A DNA stretch of 64,000 nucleotides, taken from contig CM026551.1 in NCBI GenBank assembly GCA_015143295.1, positions 15,177,827 to 15,241,826 of the forward strand, in the 5' to 3' direction. The notes under the pieces were generated by a model. That model did no database searches and was not told where the DNA came from. It saw nothing but the letters and a program-made list of their open reading frames with translations. A program made the translations under genes and the position numbers. Origin of the DNA: Tetracentron sinense (taxonomy: Eukaryota > Streptophyta > Magnoliopsida > Trochodendrales > Trochodendraceae). Positions 1-11,778 of the stretch are shown piece by piece (position 1 is the stretch's first letter; every line of letters starts with the position of its first letter).

Positions 1-1450
1 TCTTTGCTAGATGATCGTTGTACTTGTTAAAATTTTCAAGTATTTTCTCAATATAGTTTGATTGAGATAGCATATCCTTCAGATGTTTTGGTAATTTTCA
101 TTCCCAAGATTACATATGCTACTCCCATGTCTTTCATGTCAAACTATTTGTTCAACATTTTCTTAGTAGTTTTGATCATTTGATCATTACTCTCTATGAT
201 GAGCATGTCATCCACATAAAGACATATTATGACATATCTTATATCTATGTTTTTCACATAAACACATTTGTCACACTCGTTGATTTTAAATTCATTTGAC
301 ATGATTGCATTGTCAAATTTTTCACACCATTACTTCAGTGCTTGTTTCAATCTGTAAAGTGATTTAACATGTTTATAGACTTTCTTTCCTTATCATGGAA
401 CACTAAACTCTTCTGGTTATTCCATGTAGATTTCTTCATTTAGATTACCATTTAAGAAAGCCGTCTAGACATTCATTTGTTGAATTTCAAGATTTTTTAA
501 TGCAGCAATCGCGATCATCATTCGAATGGATGTTATTCTTGTCACTGGAAAATATGTATCAAAGTAATCTAGGCATTCCTTTTGACTATATCCTTTGACC
601 ACAAGTCGTGCCTTGTACTTGCTAATTGAACCATCTGCTTTCATTTTTCTTTTGAATATCCATTTATATCTAAGAGGTTTATATCTTGATGGGAGATCAA
701 CCAACTCCATGTATGATTATGTAAAATAAATTCAATTTCAGTATTCACAACCTCTTTCCATAAAGGAGCTTCAGGACTTGACATAGCTTCCTTAAAAGTT
801 TGAGGCACATTTTTTAACAAAAATATTAGAAAATATGGATCAAAAGATTTTGACTTTTTAGCATGTTTGCTATGTCTAGGTCTTTATTATTACCTTTGAG
901 GTCTTGATTACTACTCATAGTAGTATCCCTAGTTCTTTTAACAGAACTAGACTCTTGTCTAGATTTACAAGGAAATATATTTTCAAAGAAATACGCATTT
1001 CTTGATTCAATAATAGTATTTACATGCATATCAGGATTCTCTGATTTTTGAATCATGAATCATATGCACTACTATTATTTGCATAACCTATTAATATGCA
1101 GTCAATAGTTTTAGGTCCGATCTTAGTCATTTTAGGACTAAGAACGACCATTTTAAACACCCCCACACTTTTAAGTATTTGAAAGTAGATGATCTATATT
1201 TCCATAATTTATAGGGTGTTTTATTGATTACCTTTCGGGGCATCTTATTTAGAATATAATTTGCAGATAGAATTGCTTCCTCCCACAAATTCTGAGGTAA
1301 TTCCGAACTAATCAACATAGTATTCATCATTTCTTTTAAGGTTCTATTTTTCCATTCAACAATACCATTTTACTGAGGTGAGTAAGGTGCAGTTGTTTGG
1401 TTCATTGCCACCGAAAGGTTTGATGATATGATAAAACTCAAATACAAAGA
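1..1450 (-). mobile_element. Ty1/copia retrotransposon fossil (integrase and reverse transcriptase part)
   Basis: Read on the minus strand, about 1130-1360 resembles the end of a copia integrase core (a WKNRTL-like stretch, then LWEEAI and FKYLKVWGC) and 120-710 resembles copia reverse transcriptase (YKWIFKRKMKADGS, YKARLVVKGYSQ, then a YVDDMLI-like active-site region). The order integrase before reverse transcriptase is diagnostic of Ty1/copia. The element runs off the left window edge, no LTR is visible, and the coding part is broken in several places, so it is an old fossil. Confidence 0.85.
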
Positions 1451-1699
1451 GTATGTTTTTCAAAACATTGTTAATAGGCCACAAATGTTTTGCTACTAGG
1501 CCACAAAGATCGATTTTTAGTAAGATCATTGTTATAATTTATTCGATTTTGTACATTCTGAGCCCTCCTCACATGCTTGTGAAATTCAAGCATTCCATTA
1601 AAGTATATTTTTTTTCTATACAATGTTCTTTTGAATAAAATTTTAACTTGTGACCACTTGAAAAATAGAGGTGTGGGATGACTAACCATTACGTTTTTA

Positions 1700-3440
1700 T
1701 GCCTTCATGTGGAAGAGTTGGTGGATAATTTACTTTTGCATTGTTCTATTGTATTTGTGATTTAGAATTTGTTCATTTCTCGAGTAAAAATGGACTGAGT
1801 GTTCCATTTTTTCGTCTCTAGTATGTGTGGATAGTACTCGAGAGACAATTTAATAGGTTCTTCCTAGAACCTACAATGTAAAAAGAGAGAAACAAGAGAG
1901 TATTTAAAGGCTCACCCTCTTTTCCATTACGCATTTGCTCAAGCCAATGTTTTAAAACTTGTCGCGTGACTCGAAACTCGGTTGAGTTGACTCAGATCGG
2001 TCGAGTTAATTCAGATAGGTCAGATTTTGAGTCAACTTGGTTGAAAACTCAAAACTATAATAAATTGGTCTGAAACTCACTTGACTCGGTCGAGTTGACT
2101 TACTTGACCGAGTCAAGTGGATCAGAATGATCCTTAAACCCCTAATAAAAACTTAAAAAAGAAAGAAAGAGAGATTGAGAATGCTGCTGGGGAGGTAAGT
2201 GATGTGTGTAACCCTCTCAACGGCTAGGTTCGACTGGGGATGCTACTTGCATGTCCAAGCACAAAGGTCCACTGTAGATCTTGACTCCTAGATCTAATGT
2301 TTATCCGATCCCCTCGTGTCCTCATAACCTTCTCGAACTGAAGGAGGAGGTGGTGGTGCAGGGGTGGCGACTACTACCGTCAATAGAGTTCGAAATCGAG
2401 AGAAGGTTCTGCTATATGCTTCATGGAGCTTGGGGCGAAAACCTTAATGCTATAGTTTCGACGAAATAGTGTATTTCAACATGTGGTACGGACTGATTTC
2501 TCTTCTGCGTCAAAAGAGCAATTTTTTCCGATAAACCCATCTGGTGAGAGCTTTATTGGGGAATGAGATTTGACACTCTTTAACTTTGGTTAAGATTTAA
2601 TAACTCTTAGGATTCAACATGTAACATGGGTTCTTAAAAATTTTAACCATAGGGTTTAAAATTCTTTAACTAAGGTTCAAAAGACAGTTAAAGAGGCTAT
2701 GTGAGTGGGTCAGGTTTTGGTCTTCAATTCCTATCCCTTTTGATCGAAGTCTATGTATTGTCACGTCCATGATGATGAAACTTAAGTAAGGTGTGTAAGA
2801 AAACTATGACATGTTGTCATGTCTAACCGGATTCTATATTGCAGCATAATATTTGCTATGCTAAAACATAAATAAAGGGAGAAAATAAGAGAACGATAAT
2901 AGTAGCATGTCTTGAAATTAGTTTTAATGGCTTCAAACATTTATCTGGGTTACCCTCAATATTGGTTGTTTGGGGAGTGGGGTAATTCCTATGCAACATG
3001 TGGACACTAGTCTGAGTTTTATCCACGCTTATAAAAAATAAAAAGACATTGGTCTCTAAGAAGTGTTCGAGTGAATGAGAAAGAAAGCTTTTGTTTGGAG
3101 AAGAGTTTATTTTTTTTAATATTGGGAACAGTGTCTCTTTCTTTCTAATGTATATTAAATATAATTTAATAAATTTATTATTAATTATTAATTTATATTA
3201 TTTATAAATATAATAATTATTAAAATTATCCGAGTTTTCGTGTTTTAACGCATTATATTGTTTGCCTTAAATGGTGTTCCATTCAACGAATAGGGAAGGA
3301 TATGGGAGAAGTGTTGAGTTGAATTTCGTTTCCAGTAGATTGGGTTTACTTTCAGTCTGGAGAGTTTCTAGCTATCAGTTTTTTATTCATTTTTTAATTT
3401 AAATCTATGTATTATTAGTAAACTTTAATTTGTTAATATA
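1700..3440. other. Intergenic stretch, no gene recognised
   Basis: No convincing coding region is visible. About 1950-2130 is rich in repeated GAGTTGACTC and GACTCGGTC motifs, a composition often seen in decayed hAT-type MITEs, but no ends were found. 3150-3230 is very AT-rich. Confidence 0.4.
2078..2119. repeat. Perfect 14 bp inverted repeat (hairpin)
   Basis: The stem CACTTGACTCGGTC (2078-2091) pairs exactly with GACCGAGTCAAGTG (2106-2119) across a 14-base loop. It lies in a stretch of related GAGTTGACTC motifs and is probably part of a decayed foldback element. Confidence 0.6.
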
Positions 3441-3443
3441 ATA

Positions 3444-6247
3444 CTAGTGGGCGGCAAGTGCGATGCATGTGAGAGAGAGAGGGGAAGGGGAGAGAGACTT
3501 GGAAGAGGTATCCTATAAGGGTATTTTGAAAACAAAAATTAAATATTTTGGGTATAGAAACTTGAAAGATATTTTAGATTTAGAAAAAAACGTGAGGGAC
3601 ACGTTAGTATAGAAATTGACATTTGGAGAACCAAAAAACCCTACTTTTTCTCTTGAAAAGTAGTTACCACATAGAGAGGATATGCCTCTTCGTTGAAAGA
3701 GACCAAGGAGGGAGCATGAGAGAAGATAAGGAGAAAGATTTGAGGGAATCGTGGAGTATAGAGGGGTTATTGTTAGTTGTAGTTGATATTATTTCAATAC
3801 CCCTATTAACTTTTCTCATGTAAAATAAGATAACATATTAATATCTTAATTTTTTTTTTATATGGAGTTATGAACAAAATTGGAAAAATATTAAAAATTC
3901 ACCTTACTAACTGTAGTGCCCTTCAAATTATTATTCTGATTCTAAGAGTATTTAGGTAATTATCCTATTGAGGATATGTTAATAATTACATCATTAAAGT
4001 TAACCATGATGATTTACATAACTAAATGTTAAATAGAATAATGAGAATAAAGAAACAAAGAAGAATAATATATAAACTTGAATTAAATTAATATGTAACC
4101 AAACACCCCTTTGTAAAGCCCTTTTAGTAAAATACTAAATTAGGGTGTTAATATAAATAGATAAAACTAAACCTAGTAAACCATTATTTTTAGCAAAACC
4201 TAAATCGGAGAAAAAGAGGCATCGTAGAAAAAAAAAGAATTTAAGGAAAAAACTTGCGGGAAAAGCATTAGAACTTGTAGTGTTTGATCTAGAGATTCGA
4301 AGATATGAAGATCACATCTCGGATCTCAAGGAGTCTTCTCTATTGCTCGTGGGGATTCGAATAGAGGCAAGTGAATACTTCCTTTATATCTAGGTCTTTG
4401 CATGTAAATTCTTTAATTTAAAAGTAGATATATTATTCTTGAATCATGATTAGTTTCATTCAAATTTTATTTTTTTTTATGAAGTATGTGAAATTTTATA
4501 ATTATATTTTAGGTTTAAATATTTTAAATTGAATTAATATGAAGTTGTTAGATTTCTGAAATTTTAGGACTAATCGTGAGACAATATTTATAATATATTT
4601 TATCGTATTTCAAAAATTAAGAAATTTTGTGGGTAGTTTGCACATTGGTAAATACACCTCTCTGTAAAATTTTAGACAAAAAGAAATTCGTTTAATATTG
4701 ATTTCATGATTATGTTTAGGACGTTTTAAACCTATCATCAATTTCAGAATCAGAAAAACTCAATTTGTTTTACAATATTTTTAAATATTTTATATATGAG
4801 AGTGTTGTTTTAAAATTTTTAAACCAACTATAATCTAATAGAATTTAAACCAAATTTGTCTCATATTATTTTCTTTTATATTGAATATTTGGTGAATTTA
4901 TTGATGAAATGTCTTGAAATTGTCAGAAAATTTCTCACTACAGATAGGTTGTGTTTCACTCAATATTTTATATTTAAAATATTATAATTTGACTTTTATG
5001 ATATTTTTATTATTGTGTTCTGGAAGTCTATTTTCTAGAAAAAGTATGCCTCATAATTTTTAGGTAAGAGATAAATCTCTGAGAAATTATGAAACCCATA
5101 AAGGTTTCTGTTTTCTATTATTTCATGAGGCAGTGTAACTATATTGAGTTTAATTATTTAGAATAAGTACATAAATGAATAGAAGGAAAATAAAGAAAAA
5201 TAAATAAATTATTTTATTTATTTCAAAGAAGTTCATTGAAAATAATGTATTGTTTTTTACAATTATGTAAAAATTCATAACTTGATAGATAGACTTGAAA
5301 AACATGAGTTATTTAATTAATGCATTGTTATCATTGTTTCGTTTCCTATATATATTGTTTGAATGCATATGCTTATTTTTGTTCCTTTTTATTATAATGA
5401 TATGAGACACCATAATAAATAGAGTATATTTTTTTAATGGTAAAGACCACTACACAAGGGATGACTGTGAAGAGTATGATACTTTCGGAGAAGTCTAAGT
5501 CTACGAGTGATCTCTAGGAGATTCCACTAGGGAGTTCGGGACTTCTCAGTTAGACAACCTTAGGTGTATTTGTGAACTCAGGAGTCTGAGACTTCTTAGT
5601 GTGACAATACGACTTAAAGGCCCCTTAACGATGAATTAGATGACCTTTGACCACTGCTAATAGGGTAGACTCTGGGAGAACCCTATGAGCAGATGACCAG
5701 ACCAATTGGAATTAACTGCAGTAATTATTGCATATTTAATTTAGATATTAAATGTTAATTACTTTTGCAAATTGCTGCATGCATGCTTGTTGTATTCACT
5801 TGTTGAACTGTGAGCTCACTCTTGCCATTATTGAAATTTTCAGGAGACACCTAAAAATGTTAGAGAGTCGGGAGGACAAAATTAGTTATTGAGACTTTAT
5901 TGAGTTTTAGTTGAACATTTATCTGAGGTAGAGTGAACTACAGTGATGTTTAATTAATTTGTTTTAACTCTTTTACTCTTCGTGGTTTGTTTAAACTTCA
6001 ATTGCTTGATAATATATCTAAATGATATTTATTATGAATAAATTTCATTGTTGTTGGGGTTTGTCCCCAGATCGCGCCTCAGGATCTACACCTGAGGTAT
6101 ATTATGTGTATGATTTTGGGGCTTGACACTAACTACCATAGTAAGATACCATAAAATTGAGACTTATTAGAAATATTAGAAAAAAAATTTTAAACCCGCT
6201 TATCTCATTATAGTAGTAAAAGCTTATCTCATTATAGGAGTAAAAGA
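3444..6247 (-). mobile_element. Non-autonomous Helitron-like element (copy A), split by a solo LTR
   Basis: On the minus strand the element ends in GCCGCCCACTAG followed by T, preceded by a GCATCGCACTTGC-type hairpin, matching the CTRR-T 3' end of Helitrons. Its other end reads GA followed by T on the plus strand (the 5' TC rule), beside TACTACTATAATGAGAT. The same sequence is present in reverse orientation at 11779-12328. Without the LTR at 3912-6128 the element is about 580 bp. No Rep/helicase coding is present. Ends are inferred from family rules and from the alignment of copies. Confidence 0.65.
3912..6128 (+). mobile_element. Solo LTR (Ty3/gypsy-like), 2.2 kb, inside Helitron copy A
   Basis: It begins TGTAGTGCCC and ends GGGGCTTGACA, flanked on both sides by the 5 bp direct repeat CTAAC (3907-3911 and 6129-6133). 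Helitron copy B at 11.8-12.3 kb shows the equivalent site without this insert, which fixes both borders. A TATAAATAG promoter-like box lies at about 4153. No internal coding region or second LTR is present, so it is a solo LTR left by recombination. The identical target duplication suggests moderate age. Confidence 0.85.
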
Positions 6248-6849
6248 TAATTGTTGCCCGGTGCTACCAAAAACAGAAACCAAAGAAAAGATATGACCTC
6301 GTATTAAACGAATCTACTAATTCATATGCTGAATAAGCAGTATAACTTTTTTTCCCAACGTCTCAGACTTACGACAGAAATCTGGTGTGAATGTACGAAT
6401 TTGCTTTCATGGTCTATTAGAGCATAGCTAGCACGCCTCAGAGTTCATACATGTATCCATTTCATTTCATCCCTTAGAAGTCCTCTATCTGATCTATTTT
6501 TTTTTTCTTTACCAGGAACATTAAATCAGGTTGAACAATTCATTGCCAGAAATCTGGGTCAACGTCAAGTTATGATGTATAATCTGACAATCCAATTAAT
6601 CTGGTCTATTACTGGAACGAGTTTAACCCATTTGACATGGTGGATGTGGATCTCGCTCAGACTCGGACATTTCCTTTCATTTTGCTGAAACAGTCCTTAC
6701 GTAAAAAACAAATTTCTTTATTGTTGTAGTTAAAAGAGTAATTCACTAGCTAGTACACCATCTGAAGAGCATGGGTTGAGCCCCTTGCCACACTGATTCA
6801 GACCTAAGGGTCTGGACCATGAGGTCATGGCTCATACTCGCTTACACTA
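6248..6849. other. Downstream flank of the dioxygenase gene
   Basis: This stretch lies 3' of the minus-strand dioxygenase and probably includes its 3' untranslated region close to 6850. 6750-6840 contains a short tRNA-like, possibly SINE-derived patch, too weak to call. Nothing else is recognised. Confidence 0.35.
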
Positions 6850-9800
6850 TTAAGGACTAGTTATTTGAGCAAAATCAAGAGACTTTTTGCCTTCATGAGC
6901 CTTCCCAAAGAAGTTGTTCATGTACTCCTCAAACAAGAACTCTCTGTAACGAGCCACCCCATCCTTCTCAACCACTTGAGGCAGCGGCCCAATTTTATCC
7001 ATCGGTCGCGGAGTCGCAAATATCGGGATCGACACTCTCGATTGCATGCTTGTAGTACGTACTCGGTGTTCGGCACTCTTGTATTTTCCATTGCTTAGTA
7101 TCTAACAAATCCATATAAATAAATCAGTGAGGGTCTCATGAATTTAAAAAATTCATATGATTTATGACTACTAACCTGTAAGGTGTCGCCGACATTGATA
7201 ACCAGAGCATTGGGTATGGGTGGAATCTCTATCCACTCGTCTTTCCTTCCGGCGGCACCACCTTCATCTTCCACTTTGACATATAACCCACCAATCCCGT
7301 CTTGTAGCAACACTGTTAGGGTGCCCATGTCGGAGTGGCGCCCTACACCGACTGTTAGCTCTGGATTAGGACAAGTTGGGTAGAAGTTCATGTTCACCAT
7401 CTTTGTGCCTATATACCTATCGCACATCGAATTGTCGAGTGTCACGCCAAGTTTCCCAAGTAGTACTTCCAATATCCTTCTCACCATCTCTGTTGATGTC
7501 TTCAGGTACTCAAGCGCAGATTCTCTGTACACAAATTTTCACAATTTGATTAATTATGATGATAAAAGAAAGAAATTTGCTAGCAAAATTGCGCACGTAC
7601 GTAGACCTAGTGCATCCTAAGGTTAACCCTAGAACAATTTCCAAATAACTTGAAGGAAGTTATTTTATATGATATATATTGGTTTTAGCATTTATATACA
7701 ACTAGCGGGTGGCACATGTGATGCACGTGAGAGCGAGGGAAGGAGTTAATCATAGTTAATAGGAGTTAAAAGGGACATGTGTTAACCCGCAAGTGTGAAC
7801 TCTCCCCGAGTTCAATCGCGATTGACTGCGATTCTATTCTTTAAATAGATAGATGAGGATAGTTTAGGAGTTAAAGCAAAGGGGAGTGATAGGATGCTTC
7901 TGGAGCTTACAGCTGTAGCAGTTTTTTTTGAAGAAAAACTAGCCTGACTTCTTCCATCTACACGTTTCCTATTCTATTATCCCGTTCTCATTTCTCTCTC
8001 CTCATCCCCTTACGTGGCCCTTTTTCTGACCGCATCTGTTAACCTTAGTTAACATCTATTAACTTAACTGTTCATTATGTTTTAATTATATTTCTAAAAT
8101 CCAAGGGTAAATGGATGAACCTTAGGGGGTGAGTGAATCTTAACCACAGTTAGTAGGTATTAAAAGGGACATGTGGCGATATTTAGACACACATTAACTA
8201 TGGTTTAAGTTAAACAACCTAAGGTTAATTTTATTTTTTTTCTAAAAAACAAGAGTAGATGGATGAACCCTAGGGGTGAGTGAATCTTAACCACGATTAG
8301 TGAATGATAAAAGGGACATGTGGCGACATGTAGGCATGCATTAACTGTAGTTTAGATTAAACAACCCAAGGTTAATATTTTTATTTTTATTTTCTAAAAA
8401 CCAAAAGTAGATGGATGAACCCTAAGAGTGAATGAATCTTAACCTCAGTTAATGAATGTTAGGGACTCATGGCCACATGAGGAGAGAAAAACGGAATAGG
8501 ATAATATGTGAGAGAGAGAAAAGGGATGAGGAGAGAGAAATGAGAAAGAAAGAAACAATCTCGGGAGAAGATCCCGATGACGTTTTGCTTTAAAAAACTA
8601 TTGACAAGTGTAGGCAAGAGAAAACATCTGCGTTCCTTTCACAGGAACGCAGATGCGCAAAGTATCATTTCCCTAAAGCAAAACATTAAATTAAAGGTTT
8701 GTTTTATATAAGGATAGTTTAGGAATTTCAGAAAATTCAAGCGTAGCCTGCCTCTCCCATTATAGTAGTAAAGAAGAAAAGATAAAGATACATAAAATTT
8801 CATATATATTTAGAGAGAGAGGCACATGGAAATATTTAGCTGATTCTAACTTTAGAAACTTCAGTAAATTGAGGGCTTCTCCATTGTCTTACCATTAAAA
8901 GACGGCCTTGGAATGTCTATGGGGAAAGCCAGAAAGGGCTTGTCTCGGGGTTCCATAGAATAGGTGACAAGTGGTAGAGAAGTCATATTCATGGGGCCAT
9001 GATATTGACTTCTCCCCACATATTAAGACATGTGGCGATTAGTGTGGGGAGAGATCAAATGAGGAGAAGTCAAAATCATGAGGAGAAAATTGAATGACTT
9101 TCGCCCCCTTTTTTCTGCCAACTGTTGCACAATGTATGAAACGCAACTCCTGGCTTCGCTAGAGACAATCCAAAGCATTAAAAGATGGCTCTGGTGTAGT
9201 AGATGGCGACAATCTCATATTTGTGGAGAGATACAGTGACAGTTTCTCTCTATAATTACGATATTGCCATCGACTTTACGGGGAGCTCTATGAAGCAAAG
9301 CTCTGCCTCATATTTAAACTCAAAATTATATGGTTCATACAATTTTAAAACCCTAAAAACTTGTGTGCCCAAACTTGAAAAAAAAACCAAAAACTTGAGG
9401 TGTTATCAACCAAAAAACAAAAATTGAGGTGTTCTAATTAGGTGACGTCTCTGCAGGTTAACTCTTATAAGGACTATACGGTCCAGAAGCTTAATTTATC
9501 CCAAAAGAAAGCAAACAATAGAGAAACTTACTTGCACTTCTCAGGCCAGTATTTTATAGCGTCTGCATCACCAGTATAGACCATGCTGACGTAATCCTTC
9601 CACTCCAACGCCTTCTCCATCTCAGGCACGAAGCTAGTCTCATACTTAACAAACGGGCTTGGGCTCACCCCTTTGAGATAAACCGCCTTCTTCTCAGGCG
9701 GCTGGTTAAAGAAGTGGTGCGCCGAGTCCTTGAGCCGCTCGAGCAACTCAACCGGAACGCCATGGTTCACTACTTGGAAGAATCCAAGGGTCTCTGCAGC

Positions 9801-10031
9801 CTTTGCTAGAGCCTCCACCACTTGATCATGGTGAGGCCCATCAAGCTCGGACAGGTCAATTGGTGTGGGTACGTTTGGGTTTGCGTCTAGCTTGTTGATT
9901 CTCTCTTCTGGGGGTTGGATATACCGTTCAGGTATCTCCGATAGCCCTGCATCCACCATCCCTTTCACGCCGTTACCGTCTTTGACAACGAAGTCGAACA
10001 GCGAGCCGCCATTGTGGAAACTCGGAGCCAT
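6850..10031 (-). CDS. S8H: 2-oxoglutarate/Fe(II)-dependent dioxygenase, scopoletin 8-hydroxylase type (3 exons)
   Basis: Predicted to hydroxylate a coumarin (scopoletin to fraxetin) or a close phenylpropanoid substrate in the cytosol, using Fe(II), 2-oxoglutarate and O2. Exons, in gene order, are 10031-9532, 7524-7176 and 7101-6850; both introns (2007 and 74 bp) have GT-AG ends and the joined frame gives 366 residues, a normal length for the family. The N-terminal DIOX_N domain spans roughly residues 55-160. The catalytic domain has the Fe ligands H230 and D232 (GRHSDMG) and H295 (SAEHRV), the NFYPTCP motif at 213-219, and R305/S307 (SRVS) for 2-oxoglutarate. The C-terminal MNNFFGKAHEGKKSLDFA and the KGNGVKGM-like N-terminus fit S8H better than feruloyl-CoA 6'-hydroxylase, as I remember those sequences. 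Intron 1 is full of transposons, yet the coding part looks intact. Family is secure; exact substrate is inferred. Confidence 0.85.
8112..8480. repeat. Tandem repeat, about 149 bp period, 2.5 copies
   Basis: Units starting near 8112, 8262 and 8410 share GATGGATGAACC, GTGAATCTTAACCAC and GGGACATGTGGCGA in the same order and spacing. The unit is a diverged version of the foldback core found elsewhere in the window (10.3, 26.9, 46.1-46.9, 59.0 and 60.8 kb). Confidence 0.7.
8582..8685. repeat. Two-tier hairpin in intron 1
   Basis: An inner perfect 13 bp stem (CATCTGCGTTCCT at 8625-8637 with AGGAACGCAGATG at 8643-8655) has a 5-base loop. An outer 11 bp stem (GTTTTGCTTTA with TAAAGCAAAAC) encloses it. 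It lies within the Helitron-like element. Whether it is transcribed or processed is unknown. Confidence 0.6.
8903..9175. mobile_element. Mutator-like MITE in intron 1 of the dioxygenase gene
   Basis: Terminal inverted repeats CCTTGGAATGTCTATGG (left) and CTAGAGACAATCCAAAG (right) are near complements. The flanking direct repeat CATTAAAAGA occurs at 8893-8902 and 9176-9185, in the 9-10 bp range typical of Mutator-like elements. The inside shares ACATGTGGCGATTA and GGAGAAGTCA with the copies at 11.1-11.4 and 25.6-25.9 kb. There is no coding capacity. Confidence 0.75.
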
Positions 10032-10110
10032 TGTCGTGTGTGGAGGAGCGATTGTGTAAACGTAGGAGTGATGGATGGTAGCAGTGAAAGTGCCTTGGGT
10101 AGAGCCTCAA

Positions 10111-10117
10111 ATTTATA
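10111..10117 (-). promoter_or_regulatory. TATA box candidate of the dioxygenase gene
   Basis: TATAAAT on the minus strand lies 80 bp upstream of the ATG at 10031, a normal distance for a plant gene with a short leader. The next upstream DNA, from 10265, is transposon-derived, so the private promoter may be only about 150 bp long. Confidence 0.5.
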
Positions 10118-10264
10118 GGGTAAATTCTCTCTGACTTTTCTTCAATTGGATTTAGAAGTTGAGCTCCAGTTCAAGAGAAAACCGGAAAATAGCAAGTTGT
10201 TTTTCTATGCGTTTCTATTGTGGTAAGTAAATAAGAATCTTGTGTGTGTTGTGTATACTGATTG

Positions 10265-10637
10265 GAGTAAAATCCTCTACAGTGATAACCGGATTTGGTA
10301 AATCCGGTTATCACCCCTAGAGGTCACCACGTGTCTCCTTTGACCCACCTTAACCGTGGGTAAGATTTATCCACCCCTAGTTCACCCACACATTCTTGGG
10401 TTTTTTTTTTTATAAATATTAATTCTTTTTTTTAAATTAAAAAATTGTTTTTAGAGTTTTTTTAATATTAAAAATAGTTTTTAAATTTTAAAAAAAGAAT
10501 TAATATTTTTAAAAAAAAAACATGGATGGGTGGGTGAACCTTTCCCACGGTTAAGGGTTGTCAAAGGAGACACGTGGCAACCTCTAGAGGTGATAACCGG
10601 ATTTGCCAAATCCGGTTATCACCGTAGATGATTTGGC
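10265..10637. mobile_element. Foldback MITE (family F) upstream of the dioxygenase gene
   Basis: Long complementary arms: the left starts GGAGTAAAATCCTCTAC, then GTGATAACCGGATTTGG; the right mirrors it and ends GTAGATGATTTGGCTCC. Each arm also has a small internal palindrome (GATAACCGGATTTGGTAAAT...). The middle carries the family core CCACGTGTCTCCTTTGAC and TTAACCGTGGGTAAG, present in both orientations. No clear target duplication was found, perhaps because another MITE abuts on the right. It brings two ACGTG (G-box/ABRE-like) motifs within 600 bp of the dioxygenase ATG. Confidence 0.75.
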
Positions 10638-10643
10638 TCCTTA

Positions 10644-11038
10644 GGGTGTGTTCGGTTGAGGGGAATGTAAAGGAAAGTGGGTAAAAATGGGAGAAACTCC
10701 CACTTTCATCTTGTTTGGTTTGAGAGATTTTGAGGTAAAGTAAAACTTGAACTTTCTCAATAGTGTACAACTTTCTCTCACTTTCACCCAAATCTTATTC
10801 CACCAAAAAGCTAGAATTGTGAAAGAAAGTAAAATAAAAACTTCTAATTCCAAATCTACCCTTTTGTTGAACCCTATTCCTAAAGAGAGCAAAGGGTAAT
10901 TTTGAAAAAATTTATACTTTCCCCTAAACTTTTCTCTCAAACCAAACACACAAGAGAATTTATACAATTCTTTCACTTTACTTTCCTTTACTTCACTTTA
11001 CTTTCTCCCACCTATTTACCCCTCAACCGAATACACCC
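10644..11038. mobile_element. Tourist-like MITE (PIF/Harbinger type)
   Basis: The terminal inverted repeats GGGTGTGTTCGGTTGAGGGG and its near complement CCCCTCAACCGAATACACCC are flanked by the trinucleotide TTA on both sides (10641-10643 and 11039-11041). The 395 bp length, TTA duplication and GGGTGTGTTCGG terminus are classic for Tourist-like elements. No coding capacity. Confidence 0.88.
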
Positions 11039-11050
11039 TTAGGGATTAGG

Positions 11051-11416
11051 GCATTGGACGGGATGGGATTTGATCTGGCTCTCGCCAGATCAAAATCATT
11101 TGAGTGTGACATGTGGTGATAAAAATGGGAGAAGATACCAAATGGAGAGAAGTAAAAAAAACAGGGGGGAAAATGAAATGACTTCTCCGTTTTTATCGCC
11201 ACATGTCGGACAAAGGCCTTAGGCTAGATGATTTTGATCCGGCGAGAGTCAAATCAAATCCCATCCCGCATCGGAGGGATTCTCTGGTAGATGCCCACAC
11301 ATCATCTGACATGTGGCGATAAAGGAGAGAGATCTCCTTTTTATCGCCACATGTTGGATTATGTGTGGAAGACCGAGACCTTTTTTTTCTGGCATCTCCT
11401 AAAGACAATCCGATGC
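11051..11416. mobile_element. Two back-to-back Mutator-like foldback MITEs
   Basis: The first (about 11051-11272) has arms GGATGGGATTTGATCTGGC and the matching AATCAAATCCCATCC. The second (about 11268-11416) has arms GCATCGGAGGGATTCTCTGG and ATCTCCTAAAGACAATCCGATGC-like sequence, sharing the GCAT(C/T)GGA terminus with the MITE at 25625-25855, and an inner palindrome around ACATGTGGCGATAAA. No target duplication could be seen, so the borders are approximate. Confidence 0.6.
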
Positions 11417-11778
11417 TGGTATATGGAGGGTGTGTTAGTATGTGTTACCGAAAAAACAAAGAATCTAACATAGTAAGATTTTATAGTATCCGTCAAAGAT
11501 TTGTTACAAATCCAATTACTTTAATGACTATTACAATGAGGCTCATTACTATAGACACTATATAAACACTATACAGGAAAGAAAATTTAAACGTTTCTTT
11601 TATAATAATTCCTACAATTTAGCTTACTTAAAATGAAACACTACTCTAGATAAGTAAGAATATAGGAGAGAAAATCAAATCTTTATAACTCTTATAATTT
11701 AGCCTATAAAAAGAATCCTGCAATTTAAATTAAATTGATTATCAACTAATATAGTTTTTTTAATATATATATATATAT

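Larger units (their letters stand above)
7702..8782 (-). mobile_element. Helitron-like element in intron 1 of the dioxygenase gene
   Basis: The plus-strand start CTAGCGGGTGGCACATGTG is the reverse complement of a Helitron 3' end (hairpin CACGTG-catca-CATGTG, then CTAG and T). The far end reads CTCCCATTATAGTAGTAAAG and closes with GA before T at 8781-8783, as in copy A at 3.4-6.2 kb. The body is about 1.1 kb and contains tandem repeats related to the foldback family of this window. The exact 5' end is uncertain by about 10 bp. Confidence 0.6.
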
